A DNA stretch of 64,000 nucleotides. Origin: Dyadobacter beijingensis DSM 21582 (GTDB taxonomy: Bacteria; Bacteroidota; Bacteroidia; Cytophagales; Spirosomataceae). How positions within the stretch are numbered: the stretch's first letter is position 1; each line of letters begins with the position of its first letter. A program made the translations under genes and the position numbers. The notes under the pieces were generated by a model. It did no database searches. It had not been told where the DNA came from and was given only the letters and a program-made list of their open reading frames with translations. Where the stretch lies: assembly GCF_000382205.1 (NCBI RefSeq), contig NZ_KB907789.1:310001-374000 (forward strand), written 5' to 3'. Positions 27,800-37,017 of the stretch are shown piece by piece.

Positions 27800-28609
27800 A
27801 TGATAGAAGAGGATGACATCGATCTTTTGCTGAACGACCTGTTCGATCTTTATGGATACGATTTTACGCGGTATTCAAGGGCTTCCCTGAAACGCCGCGT
27901 GGTGCGGCTGTGCTCGCTCGACAAATTCCCGAGCTTCGCCGAGCTCCGGTACCGCGTCCGCAACGATCCCGCCTACCTCAAAAGGTTCGTCGAGGAAATC
28001 ACGGTGAATGTGACGGAAATGTTCCGCGATCCGGCATTTTACAAGTCATTGCGCGAAGATGTGCTGCCCGTACTGGGCACCAAACCCTTCATACGCGTAT
28101 GGCACGCGGGCTGCTCCACGGGCGAGGAGGTGTATTCGATGGCGATCCTGCTCAAAGAAGCGAACCTGCTGCGGCGGTCGCTCCTGTACGCTACCGACCT
28201 CAACCCCAGCGTATTGGAAAAGGTCAGAAAAGGCATATTCCCGCTTAATTCGATGAAGCAGTACTCCGAAAGCTACATTGCTTCGGGCGGTACCCATGAT
28301 TTTTCGGGTTATTACACGGCGCAATATGGCCAGGCGAAGTTTGATACCGAGCTTTCCGAGAAGATCATCATTTCGACGCATAACCTCGTGTCCGACAGTT
28401 CGTTCAACGAATTTGACCTGATCCTGTGCCGAAATGTGCTTATTTACTTTGATAAAGATTTGCAGGACAGGGTTTTGCAGCTTTTTGACGCAAGCCTGGG
28501 AACATTGGGATATCTGGCGCTGGGTACGAAGGAAACGTTGAAATTTTCGGTTGTACAAAACAAGTACAAGCAACTGAACAGGGAAAAAATATGGAAGAAA
28601 ATCTCCTGA
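27800..28609 (+). CDS. cheR: CheR-type protein-glutamate methyltransferase
   Basis: 269 residues. An N-terminal helical CheR domain (~1-75, with NVTEMFRDPAFY) and a SAM-binding domain with VWHAGCSTGEEVYSMA, CRNVLIYF and LGTKETL. CheR methylates glutamates on chemoreceptors. No receptor, CheA or CheW is encoded nearby, and cheB overlaps its last 19 bases. This composition suggests a non-flagellar signalling role in which CheR/CheB modify something other than a classical receptor, perhaps a kinase in the operon; that is inference. Confidence 0.92.
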   Translation: MIEEDDIDLLLNDLFDLYGYDFTRYSRASLKRRVVRLCSLDKFPSFAELRYRVRNDPAYLKRFVEEITVNVTEMFRDPAFYKSLREDVLPVLGTKPFIRVWHAGCSTGEEVYSMAILLKEANLLRRSLLYATDLNPSVLEKVRKGIFPLNSMKQYSESYIASGGTHDFSGYYTAQYGQAKFDTELSEKIIISTHNLVSDSSFNEFDLILCRNVLIYFDKDLQDRVLQLFDASLGTLGYLALGTKETLKFSVVQNKYKQLNREKIWKKIS

Positions 28610-29172
28610 CCGCTACCTGTGAACTCATGCTGATCGGCGGCTCGGCCGGCAGTCTGGAAGTACTTTTCAAACTGCTTCCGCTTCTGCGCACCGACCTGCC
28701 TTTCCCACTGGCATTGATCCTGCACCGCCGCAGTTCGGGCGATTCGTCGCTTTCCGACCTGCTGGGTTCCAAGACGCTGAACCCTACGCACGAGGTCGAG
28801 GACAAGGAGCCCATTGTGCCGGGCACCATTTACCTTGCCCCTGCCGATTACCATCTGCTCATTGAACACGACCGCACGTTCTCGCTCGACTATTCGGAAA
28901 AAGTACATTTCAGCAGGCCAAGCATCGACGTTACCTTCGAGTCGGCGGCGGAGGTGTATGGCCGCGGGTTGGTCGGTATCCTGCTTTCCGGCGCCAACGA
29001 GGACGGTACCGAGGGTTTGGCCGCCATTAAAAATGCCGGTGGCACGGCTGTTGTGCAGGATCCCGACACGGCGCAGATGCCTTTCATGCCACACTATGCC
29101 ATGACGCATTTGCGGACAGACCACGTGCTGAACACCATCCAAATGGCCGCATTCATCAATAGTCTGGGCTAG
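28591..29172 (+). CDS. CheB-type methylesterase domain protein without receiver
   Basis: 193 residues, the catalytic half of CheB alone. The catalytic triad is visible: S18 in IGGSAGS, H45 in LHRRSSG and D138 in GANEDGTEG. Full-length chemotaxis CheB carries an N-terminal receiver; its absence means activity must be controlled otherwise, possibly by the separate receiver two genes upstream. It overlaps cheR by 19 bases. The pair would set reversible methylation of an unknown target. It ends the operon; no clear terminator follows. Confidence 0.92.
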   Translation: MEENLLTATCELMLIGGSAGSLEVLFKLLPLLRTDLPFPLALILHRRSSGDSSLSDLLGSKTLNPTHEVEDKEPIVPGTIYLAPADYHLLIEHDRTFSLDYSEKVHFSRPSIDVTFESAAEVYGRGLVGILLSGANEDGTEGLAAIKNAGGTAVVQDPDTAQMPFMPHYAMTHLRTDHVLNTIQMAAFINSLG

Positions 29173-29275
29173 GTTTCGGAAGCAATCGTTGATTTATACC
29201 ATAAAAGCAGGATTCAGTCTTTCTTTTTAAACTGGTTTGTGAGGAAATTTGTAGTGCGTTTAAAACAGTAAGATC

Positions 29276-29659
29276 ATGGCAAAGCCCAACAAAATATACA
29301 GCGTTTTATTCAACAAATGCCCCCGATGCGGCCAGGGTGATTTTTTCATCACCAAAAGCGCCTATAACCTCCGGAATTTCGACAAAATGAACCGCTACTG
29401 CTCGCACTGCGGTGCCGATTTCGTGCCGGAGCCGGGTTTCTATCAGGGAGCATTGTACATCAGCTACGCATTTTACGTGGCGTTTATGGTGATCTTCTTC
29501 CTGATTTTTGTTAACCTTTTCCGAGAATATCTCGACTATTTCCTCGTAAGCATCATCCCGATCCTCGTCATCCTGACCCCGCTTTTCTACCGCATGGCGC
29601 GCAGAACGTGGCTCGCATTGTTTATCAAGCCGATCCCGTCGGAGGAACAATCGTCCTAG
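29276..29659 (+). CDS. DUF983 membrane protein with zinc ribbon
   Basis: 127 residues. Two CxxC pairs (C15-x2-C18 and C42-x2-C45) make a rubredoxin-like zinc ribbon, followed by two membrane helices (~62-82 and ~88-108). This is DUF983; function unknown, though in some proteobacteria members lie near cytochrome oxidase genes. The stop is only 7 bases from the stop of the converging AraC gene, with no clear terminator between them. Confidence 0.85.
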   Translation: MAKPNKIYSVLFNKCPRCGQGDFFITKSAYNLRNFDKMNRYCSHCGADFVPEPGFYQGALYISYAFYVAFMVIFFLIFVNLFREYLDYFLVSIIPILVILTPLFYRMARRTWLALFIKPIPSEEQSS

Positions 29660-29666
29660 GGAGCGG

Positions 29667-30539
29667 TCATATAGCCGGGCTCTTCCGGAAATCTTCCGGC
29701 GTCATGCCGGTCTCTTTCCGGAAGAACTTGGTGAAATAAGAATTGTCATTGAAATTCAGCCTATAAGCGATTTCCGAAACGGTCAGATCCAGATTGATCA
29801 GTAACCGTTTCGCTTCCAGCACGATCCGGTTGCGGATCAGTTCGCCGGCCTGCATCCCCATGTGTTCCTTGCACAATGCATTGAGGTGGTTGGGCGTCAC
29901 GTTGAGCATGTCGGCATACTGGCCGGGCAGCCGCACCTTATCGTAATGCTTGTCGATGAGGCGGATGAAATTCCTAACCGTCGCATTCTTCCCTTTCGCC
30001 GCGCTTTTCCTGCGATCTACCGCATCGCTTTGTTCGATAATCAGAAAAATTTGCAGGAGCAGAACCCGCACCATATCATCCCGCCAATGGGTAGCACGCG
30101 CATTCTGCGCGAGCAGTTCTTCAAAAAGCTGCCCAATACGCTCCCTTACATTCTCACTGATTTTGAGCACATTATTACTGCTATCCTGGTCGAAAAACGA
30201 GAAGGTATCGAGGTATTCGGGTTGTAGCAGGAACGATGTAAAGAACGAATCCGAAAAATTGACGACATAACCTTCCATACCCGCTTCAAAATCCCAGGTA
30301 TGTACCTGACCGGGGATCATAAAGTAAATCTGATCGGGCTCGGCTTGAAAATGGTGAAAATCAATGGTATGCCTCCCGCTGCCTTCGGTGAAAAGTACCA
30401 GGTGGTAGAAGCTGTGGCGGTGCGGAAAAACCAGGCTCTGGTGTTCGTGAACATAGTCCGAAAAACGCGCGATCATAAAATGGTCTTCGCGGTATTCGGA
30501 AAGCGGGCCAATGTCGAGCCGGGGAAATGAACCGTGCAT
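29667..30539 (-). CDS. AraC-family transcriptional regulator
   Basis: 290 residues. An N-terminal cupin sensor (HRHSFYHLVLFTEGSGRHTIDF is typical) and a C-terminal double HTH (~190-288, with LDLTVSEIAYRLNFNDNSYF and TGMTPEDFR). Such regulators usually bind a small ligand and activate neighbouring genes. It is divergent from the cytochrome c peroxidase-like gene at 30654, the most likely target by position. Start at 30539 gives the usual length. Confidence 0.88.
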   Translation of the reverse strand: MHGSFPRLDIGPLSEYREDHFMIARFSDYVHEHQSLVFPHRHSFYHLVLFTEGSGRHTIDFHHFQAEPDQIYFMIPGQVHTWDFEAGMEGYVVNFSDSFFTSFLLQPEYLDTFSFFDQDSSNNVLKISENVRERIGQLFEELLAQNARATHWRDDMVRVLLLQIFLIIEQSDAVDRRKSAAKGKNATVRNFIRLIDKHYDKVRLPGQYADMLNVTPNHLNALCKEHMGMQAGELIRNRIVLEAKRLLINLDLTVSEIAYRLNFNDNSYFTKFFRKETGMTPEDFRKSPAI

Positions 30540-30653
30540 GCGTAATCCGGGAATGGGTCAGAGGCGGCAATTTAAGTTTTATTCGCGACAGTTGCCCGTA
30601 CCGGTTTCAAAGCCGTTTCGTATCTTGCGTCGTTTCCCAAACCCTTTTCCCCG

Positions 30654-32438
30654 ATGCGGAAAGTCCTTGCATTGTGTATGGCGCTGCTACTGCTTGCCGC
30701 CGCATCGGAAGAGCGGTCGATCGGCGTGGACAATTGCACCGAACTTTTCCGCACAGACGCCCGGGCGTTCGCCGCGCGCACGAAGGAAATGCGCATGGCT
30801 GTGGAGCTAATCGATTCTACCGATGCCCGTAGCATTGAAAACGCGAAGGAAAAGCTGAAAGATGCACGTGTGGCCTACAAGCGCATTGCCTTCTTTTTGG
30901 AATACTTCTTTTTTACCTCTTCCCGCATTTACAACCGCCCGCCGAAGAACGAAATCGAGGAACCACACCTCGAATATGCCGCACCGACCGGCCTGCAATA
31001 CATCGAAGCGCTGCTGTTCGACGACCCCGCCACGCATCAGGCGGAGCTCCTGCAACAATGCCGCTTCCTGGAAACATCGGCGGAGGATTTGCCCGCATTG
31101 CTCTACCATTTCAAAGCCACCGACGCGCAGGTGCTGGAAAGCGTGCGCCTGGAACTGATCAGGGTTATAACGCTCAGTATTACCGGTTTCGACGCGCCGC
31201 TGCTGAAAAGCGGGCTGGAAGAAGGGCGAGAGTCGCTGATGGTGATCGACGCCGTGCTGAAACCTTACATGGCGCATGCCAAGGATGACATCGTATGGAA
31301 GTTTCTGGCAAGCTGCCAGGTTTTGTTAGCCAAAAACAACAATTTCGACACATTCGACCGGTTGTACTTTCTGACCCGATATGCATTGCCCTTGCAGGAA
31401 CACCTCGGCCGGATGATCAGCCGAATGGGTCTGGAAATCAATGAAAAAGGTGTTTTGAATTATCGGGCCAAAAACATTTTCAGTCCCGATGCATTCACGC
31501 CGGCCGCTTTTGCCCAACATAAAACCGGGGATTCTGCATGGGCGAAACTGGGAGAAATGCTGTTTTTTGAAACGCGCCTATCCGCCAACGGCACCCGCAG
31601 CTGCGCCTCCTGCCATAACCCGGCCCTGCATTTTACCGACGGCCTGCCCAAAAGCATCGGCATTCACCCCGGCCAGGCGGTACGCCGTAATGCGCCTTCC
31701 CTGTTGTATAGTGCATTCCAGCACGCGCAGTTCTGGGACGGGCGCTCCAAAAGCCTGGAAGACCAGGTCCGTACCGTGATCCACGACAGCCTTGAAATGA
31801 ACGGCCGACCCGCCGAGTTGATCCGGAAAATGGCCAGAAAACAGCCCTATCGCCGTCTGATCCGCGAGGTGGCGCCACATCGCAGGACCTTGAACGATAC
31901 CGTGATCTACAAAGCCATTGCCGCCTACGTGCGCACGTTGCACCCCTTCCGCTCCGATTTCGACCGCTACCTGGCAGGGGATAAAAACGCGCTGAACGGC
32001 CGGCAGGTGAATGGTTTCAACCTGTTTATGGGCAAGGCGCAATGCGGTACGTGCCATTTCGCGCCGCTTTTCAATGGCCTCATTCCGCCCACGTACACGC
32101 TCACGGAGTTTGAGATCCTGGGTACCACCCTAACGGAAGATCTGGTGAACCCCAAACCAGACACCGATCAGGGGCGCTTCGAAACCCGGCCTACCCCCTA
32201 CTACCGCGGCGCATTCAAAACACCCACCGTCCGGAATGCCGCCGTAACCGCTCCCTATATGCATAACGGTTCGTTTGGAAGTCTGGAAAAGGTGATGGAG
32301 TTTTACGACAAAGGCGGCGGCGCGGGCCTCGGCCTCGATATTCCCGACCAGACATTGCCCGCTGCACCGTTGAATCTTTCGGACGAGGAAAAATCCGACA
32401 TCATTGCCTTTTTACATTCGCTCACCGACCGTCTATGA
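30654..32438 (+). CDS. diheme cytochrome c peroxidase-like protein with N-terminal helical domain
   Basis: 594 residues with a short signal sequence (~1-18). Residues ~25-265 form a helical domain resembling imelysin-type domains; residues ~290-594 are a CcpA/MauG-type peroxidase with two heme sites, C317-x2-C320-H321 and C464-x2-C467-H468. CcpA enzymes reduce hydrogen peroxide with electrons from cytochromes; MauG-like ones oxidise proteins. About twice the size of a plain CcpA. The stop overlaps the ATG of the next gene (ATGA), so the two products are made together. Periplasmic. The N-terminal domain is assigned from pattern only. Confidence 0.82.
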   Translation: MRKVLALCMALLLLAAASEERSIGVDNCTELFRTDARAFAARTKEMRMAVELIDSTDARSIENAKEKLKDARVAYKRIAFFLEYFFFTSSRIYNRPPKNEIEEPHLEYAAPTGLQYIEALLFDDPATHQAELLQQCRFLETSAEDLPALLYHFKATDAQVLESVRLELIRVITLSITGFDAPLLKSGLEEGRESLMVIDAVLKPYMAHAKDDIVWKFLASCQVLLAKNNNFDTFDRLYFLTRYALPLQEHLGRMISRMGLEINEKGVLNYRAKNIFSPDAFTPAAFAQHKTGDSAWAKLGEMLFFETRLSANGTRSCASCHNPALHFTDGLPKSIGIHPGQAVRRNAPSLLYSAFQHAQFWDGRSKSLEDQVRTVIHDSLEMNGRPAELIRKMARKQPYRRLIREVAPHRRTLNDTVIYKAIAAYVRTLHPFRSDFDRYLAGDKNALNGRQVNGFNLFMGKAQCGTCHFAPLFNGLIPPTYTLTEFEILGTTLTEDLVNPKPDTDQGRFETRPTPYYRGAFKTPTVRNAAVTAPYMHNGSFGSLEKVMEFYDKGGGAGLGLDIPDQTLPAAPLNLSDEEKSDIIAFLHSLTDRL

Positions 32439-34540
32439 AAACATATTTACTCGCCTTCCTCCTTTTCCTGACATCGATCGCCGCCCACGGCCAGGGCACC
32501 CTCCTGCGCGGCCCGTACCTGCAAGTGGCCACGCCCACGAGCATCGTCATCCGCTGGCGTACCGATAAGCCGTCGGACTCCGTCGTCAAAATCGGGAGCA
32601 ATTCACAGTCGCTCGGGCAGACATTTACCGACAATACCCCGAAGACCGAGCACGAGGTGAAAATCACGGGTCTGCAAGCCGAGACGCGCTATTACTATTC
32701 CATTGGTTCGCAAAGCGGAACATTGCAGTCCGGCGACGACAACTATTTCCAAACCGCCGCCGTGGCGGGCAAGCCCGGCAAATACCGCTTCGGCCTGTTG
32801 GGCGACTGCGGCACCAATTCCGTGATCCAGGACGAGGTGAGGGCGAGAATGATGGGCTATCTCGGCTCCAATTACATGAATGCGTGGCTGTTGCTGGGCG
32901 ATAACGCCTATTCCTTCGGCCGTGATGCCGAGTACCAGTCCAATTTTTTTAACCGCTACAAGGATAACCTGCTCAAACATTACCCGCTCTTCCCCTCTCC
33001 CGGCAACCACGATTACGACAACGACAATCCCGCACGCCAGGACGACCACCAGGTACCGTATTATGACGTTTTCACCATGCCGACCAAAGGCGAAGCAGGC
33101 GGCGAGCCTTCGGGCACGGAATCGTTCTATTCGTTCGATTATGGAAATGTGCATTTTCTTTCCCTCGATTCGTACGGCCGGGAGGATAATTCGACGCGGC
33201 TTTACGATACGCTCGGCCGGCAGGTGCAATGGATCAAAAAGGATCTCGCGGCCAATAAAAACAAGGATTGGGTAGTCGCGTACTGGCACCATCCGCCCTA
33301 TTCGAAAGGCTCGCGCGAATCGGACGGCGACCCGGAAATGACGGCCATCCGCCAGAACTTCATCCGCATTCTCGAACGCCTGGGCGTAGACCTGATCATC
33401 TGCGGGCACAGCCACGTGTACGAGCGCTCGCGCCTGATGGGCGGGCATTACGGGTACAGCAGCACATTCGACGCCTCCAAACACGTCATCGATGCCTCTT
33501 CCGCCCGGTATGATGGTTCCGACAAATCGTGCCCTTACATTAAAAACAGCCCGCAAAGCCCCGGGACGGTATATGTGGTGGCCGGTTCGGGCGGGCAGCT
33601 GGGCAATCCCAAGCCCGACTTCCCGCACAAGGCTATGTACCATTCCGACGCCGAGCACGGCGGGGCGCTGATGCTCGAAGTAGAAGCCAACCGGCTGGAT
33701 TTGAAGTGGATTGCCGCCGACGGTATCATCCGCGACCAGTTTACAATGGAAAAGGGCGTGAACAGGGAAACTACACACGAGCTCGTCCGGGACCAGTCCA
33801 TCGAGCTGAAAGCTTCATTTATAGGGGATTATGTCTGGAATAATGGTTCTAAAACGCGCTCTATTACCGTAACGCCGGCCAAATCAGCGGACTATATCGT
33901 GAAGGATGCGAAGAATTGCATTCAGGATGTATTCCATGTCAAAGTGCCCCTGGCCGATCCTGCGAAATTAGTCAGCCTCACGGCGGAGGTGGGTGCACAA
34001 AATGTAGTTACCGTGAAATGGTCCTCGGAGACCGAAACGGATCTGGCGCATTATGCCGTCCAGCGCTCCAATGACGGGCAAAACTTCACCGAAATAGGCA
34101 AAGTCACCGGCCTTACCAACTCGCAGGTCCTGCGGAATTACGCATTTTCCGACGACCAGGCGCAAACACTTCCGGCCGGCCCGACATACTACTACCGGCT
34201 CGCGCTCGTGGCACTGGATGGCCGCGCGATTTACTCACGGATAGTTTCGGTAAGGCTGAACGACCCGATCCTCGCCGCCGAGCCGGACATTTCGCTGCAA
34301 ATCGAAATCATTCCCAATCCGTCGTCGGCCGGACAGATGCAGATCCGCACGACCGGGCAGACGATGCAGACAGCCGAACTGACGCTCACCGACGTGTCGG
34401 GCAGGACGCTGGATACGCGGAAAATGACGATCAGCCAGACGCCCGCCACATTCCTGCCCAGCCAGCTCGGAGCGGGCATTTATTTGTTAAAAGTGAACGT
34501 AAACGGCCGGAACGCGGTGAAAAAGCTGGCGATCCATTAA
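32435..34540 (+). CDS. purple acid phosphatase-like metallophosphoesterase, T9SS cargo
   Basis: 701 residues. Signal peptide to ~20, an FN3-like N-terminal domain of purple acid phosphatases (~25-105), and a metallophosphoesterase with the ligand motifs GDCG, GDNAYS, GNHDYD, HHPPY and GHSHVYERS. A further FN3-like part (~515-600) and a C-terminal ~80-residue type A sorting domain (IEIIPNPSSAG ... LGAGIYLLKV) mark it for T9SS export to the cell surface or medium. Probable role: release of phosphate from organic phosphoesters. Translationally coupled to the upstream diheme protein. Confidence 0.88.
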   Translation: MKTYLLAFLLFLTSIAAHGQGTLLRGPYLQVATPTSIVIRWRTDKPSDSVVKIGSNSQSLGQTFTDNTPKTEHEVKITGLQAETRYYYSIGSQSGTLQSGDDNYFQTAAVAGKPGKYRFGLLGDCGTNSVIQDEVRARMMGYLGSNYMNAWLLLGDNAYSFGRDAEYQSNFFNRYKDNLLKHYPLFPSPGNHDYDNDNPARQDDHQVPYYDVFTMPTKGEAGGEPSGTESFYSFDYGNVHFLSLDSYGREDNSTRLYDTLGRQVQWIKKDLAANKNKDWVVAYWHHPPYSKGSRESDGDPEMTAIRQNFIRILERLGVDLIICGHSHVYERSRLMGGHYGYSSTFDASKHVIDASSARYDGSDKSCPYIKNSPQSPGTVYVVAGSGGQLGNPKPDFPHKAMYHSDAEHGGALMLEVEANRLDLKWIAADGIIRDQFTMEKGVNRETTHELVRDQSIELKASFIGDYVWNNGSKTRSITVTPAKSADYIVKDAKNCIQDVFHVKVPLADPAKLVSLTAEVGAQNVVTVKWSSETETDLAHYAVQRSNDGQNFTEIGKVTGLTNSQVLRNYAFSDDQAQTLPAGPTYYYRLALVALDGRAIYSRIVSVRLNDPILAAEPDISLQIEIIPNPSSAGQMQIRTTGQTMQTAELTLTDVSGRTLDTRKMTISQTPATFLPSQLGAGIYLLKVNVNGRNAVKKLAIH

Positions 34541-34545
34541 CCTGC

Positions 34546-36909
34546 TTACTTCTTGACAAACCTGCCCGTATGCACGGCCCCGTCCGCGTACGCGACTTTG
34601 GCCACATATAGCCCGCCCGGCAAATGGCTCGTATCGATCGTTGCAGGTTGCCGTGACGACACCGTATTCAGCGATCGCACGACCACGCATTTGCCGGCCG
34701 CATTGTACAATGCAACTTCCCGGATGATGCCGTTCACAGGCCGGACGATCAGGCTGGCGGCTACCGGATTGGGGTATATTTCCAAAACCGGAATCTCATC
34801 GAAACGTACCGATTGAATACTGCTCAATGCGAATGCACCCGCATTGCCGCCTGATGCCTGGTCCACCATTTTAAGCCGGTACAGGTTAATGCCGTTCAGT
34901 GGATTTGAATGGATAAAAGAGTAGGCTTTTACGACGGCACTTTCTCCGGCAGCTGCCGTTTTACCTACTGCCACCCACGACTTGCCGCTGTTATTGCTTC
35001 GTTGAATTTCAAAGTAATCGCTATTGGTTTCCTCGCTCGTGGACCATTCCAGTCTCGCCGTTCGTCCTTCCTTTTTTACCGAGAAAGAAATCAATGTGAC
35101 CGGTAGCTGGATACAAGCGAGGTCTACCATTTCTCGCGTCCCGCAGTTGCCCAGGTTGTTTTCGATCAGGACATCTTCGAATGCTTTTGTTTTCAGGATG
35201 TAGCAAAACTTCGTCGTCGCGCAGGTTTCCAATACCGCATTGTCCACGATCGTGATCGTCCCGCCGATCGAGTTCAGGCTGCTCAGGCCGGCAAGCGATG
35301 TCAGCAGCGAATCCTCGGTCATCAGCAACCCGCCGCCAATGCTTTGCAATGCAGCCAGGCCATCCAGGTTGGCGAGGCTGTCGTTATAAGAAATCGACAA
35401 AGAATCGGTGATCGAAATGAGGTTATCCAGGCCCGACAGGGATTTTAGGCTGGGATTCATTTCCACGAAAAGCTGGTACACGGTCGTGAGGCCGGCTAGC
35501 CCCTGAAGATCGGGCAGGGAGTCGTTTGCTACGACGACCAGCGCGCCCCCGGTCCCCAGCGATTGGAGATTACCCAGCCCGGAAATGCTCGACAGCGCAA
35601 AGTTGTACAATATCATCAAATCGCCGTCGATCGCATTCAGAGAGGACAATCCGTCCAGGTTTTTTAATGAAAAATTGAAAACGATCTGCGCACCGAGATC
35701 GCCGATGGAAGTCAAGCCGTCCAATCCATCCAGGCTTTCTAGCGAAGGGTTGAATGTGATCACCATTTCATTGCCGAACGACGGCACATTCTGCATCCCG
35801 TCCAGCGACTTAAGCACCAGGTTACCAAACAAATAAAATCCGCCTCCGACCGACGACAGGTTAGCAAGCGCCGAAAGGTCCGTCAGTGAATCGGTATCGG
35901 CAATGGTGAGATGGCTGCCGATCGAAGCCAGCTGTTCCAGACCGCTCAGGCTTTCCAGCATCAGGTCATATTCCAGGAAAAGCTCCCCGCCAATGGACGT
36001 CAGCTGATTGAGGCCTTGCAGGTTCACGAGGCTGTCGTTGAAATCGACGTAAGCATTCCCCTCGACGGAAACCAGCCCCTCCAACCCAGTTAAGCTTTTG
36101 ATAACAAGGTTATTGGTAATTTCCAGGTCCCCATTGATCTGTGTGATATTTTCCAGCCCGGCCAGCGAAGCAAGCTGATTATTATACCCGATGCGCAAGG
36201 CATTTCCCACCGTCACGATACCAAGATCGGTCATGGACCTCAGCGAATCGGTGGTGCCGATGATCAGCGAGCCGCCGACGGAGCTGATATTCGCGATGCC
36301 GGCCAGGTCTTGCAGGATGAGATTGCCGTCAACGATGAGGTCGCCGGGCACCGCGGTAAGGCTTTCGAGCCCCGCCAGACTTTCCAATGCCGGGTTATTA
36401 TAAATCTCAACGACCGAGCCCACCGAAGCGATTGTGAGGTCGCCGATCGATTTCAGCGAATCGCTCATGGCAATCACAAGCGAATCGGCCACGGAAACGA
36501 CATTCCTGATTCCCGCCACGTTTTTCAGCACGGCATTCGTATCGATCACGAGACTGCCCGTCACTGCCGTGAGGCTTTGCAGCCCGTCGAGGTTTTCGAG
36601 TAACGGATTACTATATATTTTCACCGAAGAACCAGCCGAAACGATATTCCCAAGGCCGGTAAGCGTAGTAAGCAGCGCATTGTTGCGGACGGTGATACTC
36701 CCGCCGACGCTCGTGAGCGTGCTTAGGGCACCAATATCCACAATATCAGCCCCTTCAATAACCAGATTACCCGGCAAATTGACGCAGCCGGGATTGTTCG
36801 TGACGAAATTGTCGAGCGTAGCCTGATCGTTGATGACGAGATCGGTGGGGCATTGCGCCCAGCTGGCAAGCGGCAGCAATGCTACTAGCAGGAGGTAGAT
36901 TTTTTTCAC
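34546..36909 (-). CDS. leucine-rich-repeat surface protein, T9SS cargo
   Basis: 787 residues. Signal peptide (ending SWAQ), then ~570 residues of ~23-24-residue repeats with the pattern L..L.GL..L.S(I/V)GG.L.I..N..L..L, like the receptor-L/LRR repeats of Bacteroidota surface proteins. An FN3-like segment (~600-690) and a C-terminal T9SS type A signal (LEIYPNPVAAS ... LPGGLYVAKV) follow. No catalytic motif; probably an adhesin or binding scaffold. It converges with the metallophosphoesterase gene with a 5-base gap. Near-identical repeats make the DNA itself repetitive from ~35.2 to 36.7 kb. Confidence 0.85.
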   Translation of the reverse strand: MKKIYLLLVALLPLASWAQCPTDLVINDQATLDNFVTNNPGCVNLPGNLVIEGADIVDIGALSTLTSVGGSITVRNNALLTTLTGLGNIVSAGSSVKIYSNPLLENLDGLQSLTAVTGSLVIDTNAVLKNVAGIRNVVSVADSLVIAMSDSLKSIGDLTIASVGSVVEIYNNPALESLAGLESLTAVPGDLIVDGNLILQDLAGIANISSVGGSLIIGTTDSLRSMTDLGIVTVGNALRIGYNNQLASLAGLENITQINGDLEITNNLVIKSLTGLEGLVSVEGNAYVDFNDSLVNLQGLNQLTSIGGELFLEYDLMLESLSGLEQLASIGSHLTIADTDSLTDLSALANLSSVGGGFYLFGNLVLKSLDGMQNVPSFGNEMVITFNPSLESLDGLDGLTSIGDLGAQIVFNFSLKNLDGLSSLNAIDGDLMILYNFALSSISGLGNLQSLGTGGALVVVANDSLPDLQGLAGLTTVYQLFVEMNPSLKSLSGLDNLISITDSLSISYNDSLANLDGLAALQSIGGGLLMTEDSLLTSLAGLSSLNSIGGTITIVDNAVLETCATTKFCYILKTKAFEDVLIENNLGNCGTREMVDLACIQLPVTLISFSVKKEGRTARLEWSTSEETNSDYFEIQRSNNSGKSWVAVGKTAAAGESAVVKAYSFIHSNPLNGINLYRLKMVDQASGGNAGAFALSSIQSVRFDEIPVLEIYPNPVAASLIVRPVNGIIREVALYNAAGKCVVVRSLNTVSSRQPATIDTSHLPGGLYVAKVAYADGAVHTGRFVKK

Positions 36910-37017
36910 AAAGTGGAAGGGTTTGTGTTACTTAAAGATTTTCAGGCGATTATAGCTAAAAACCTTCGAAACACAAACCCTTTTTCGTAGTATTAGTTTT
37001 AAACTGATCAATCTCCG

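Noticed and set aside
35200-36750. CRISPR-like or satellite DNA
   Set aside because: The periodicity (~70 bases) is that of 23-24-residue leucine-rich protein repeats in an uninterrupted coding frame.
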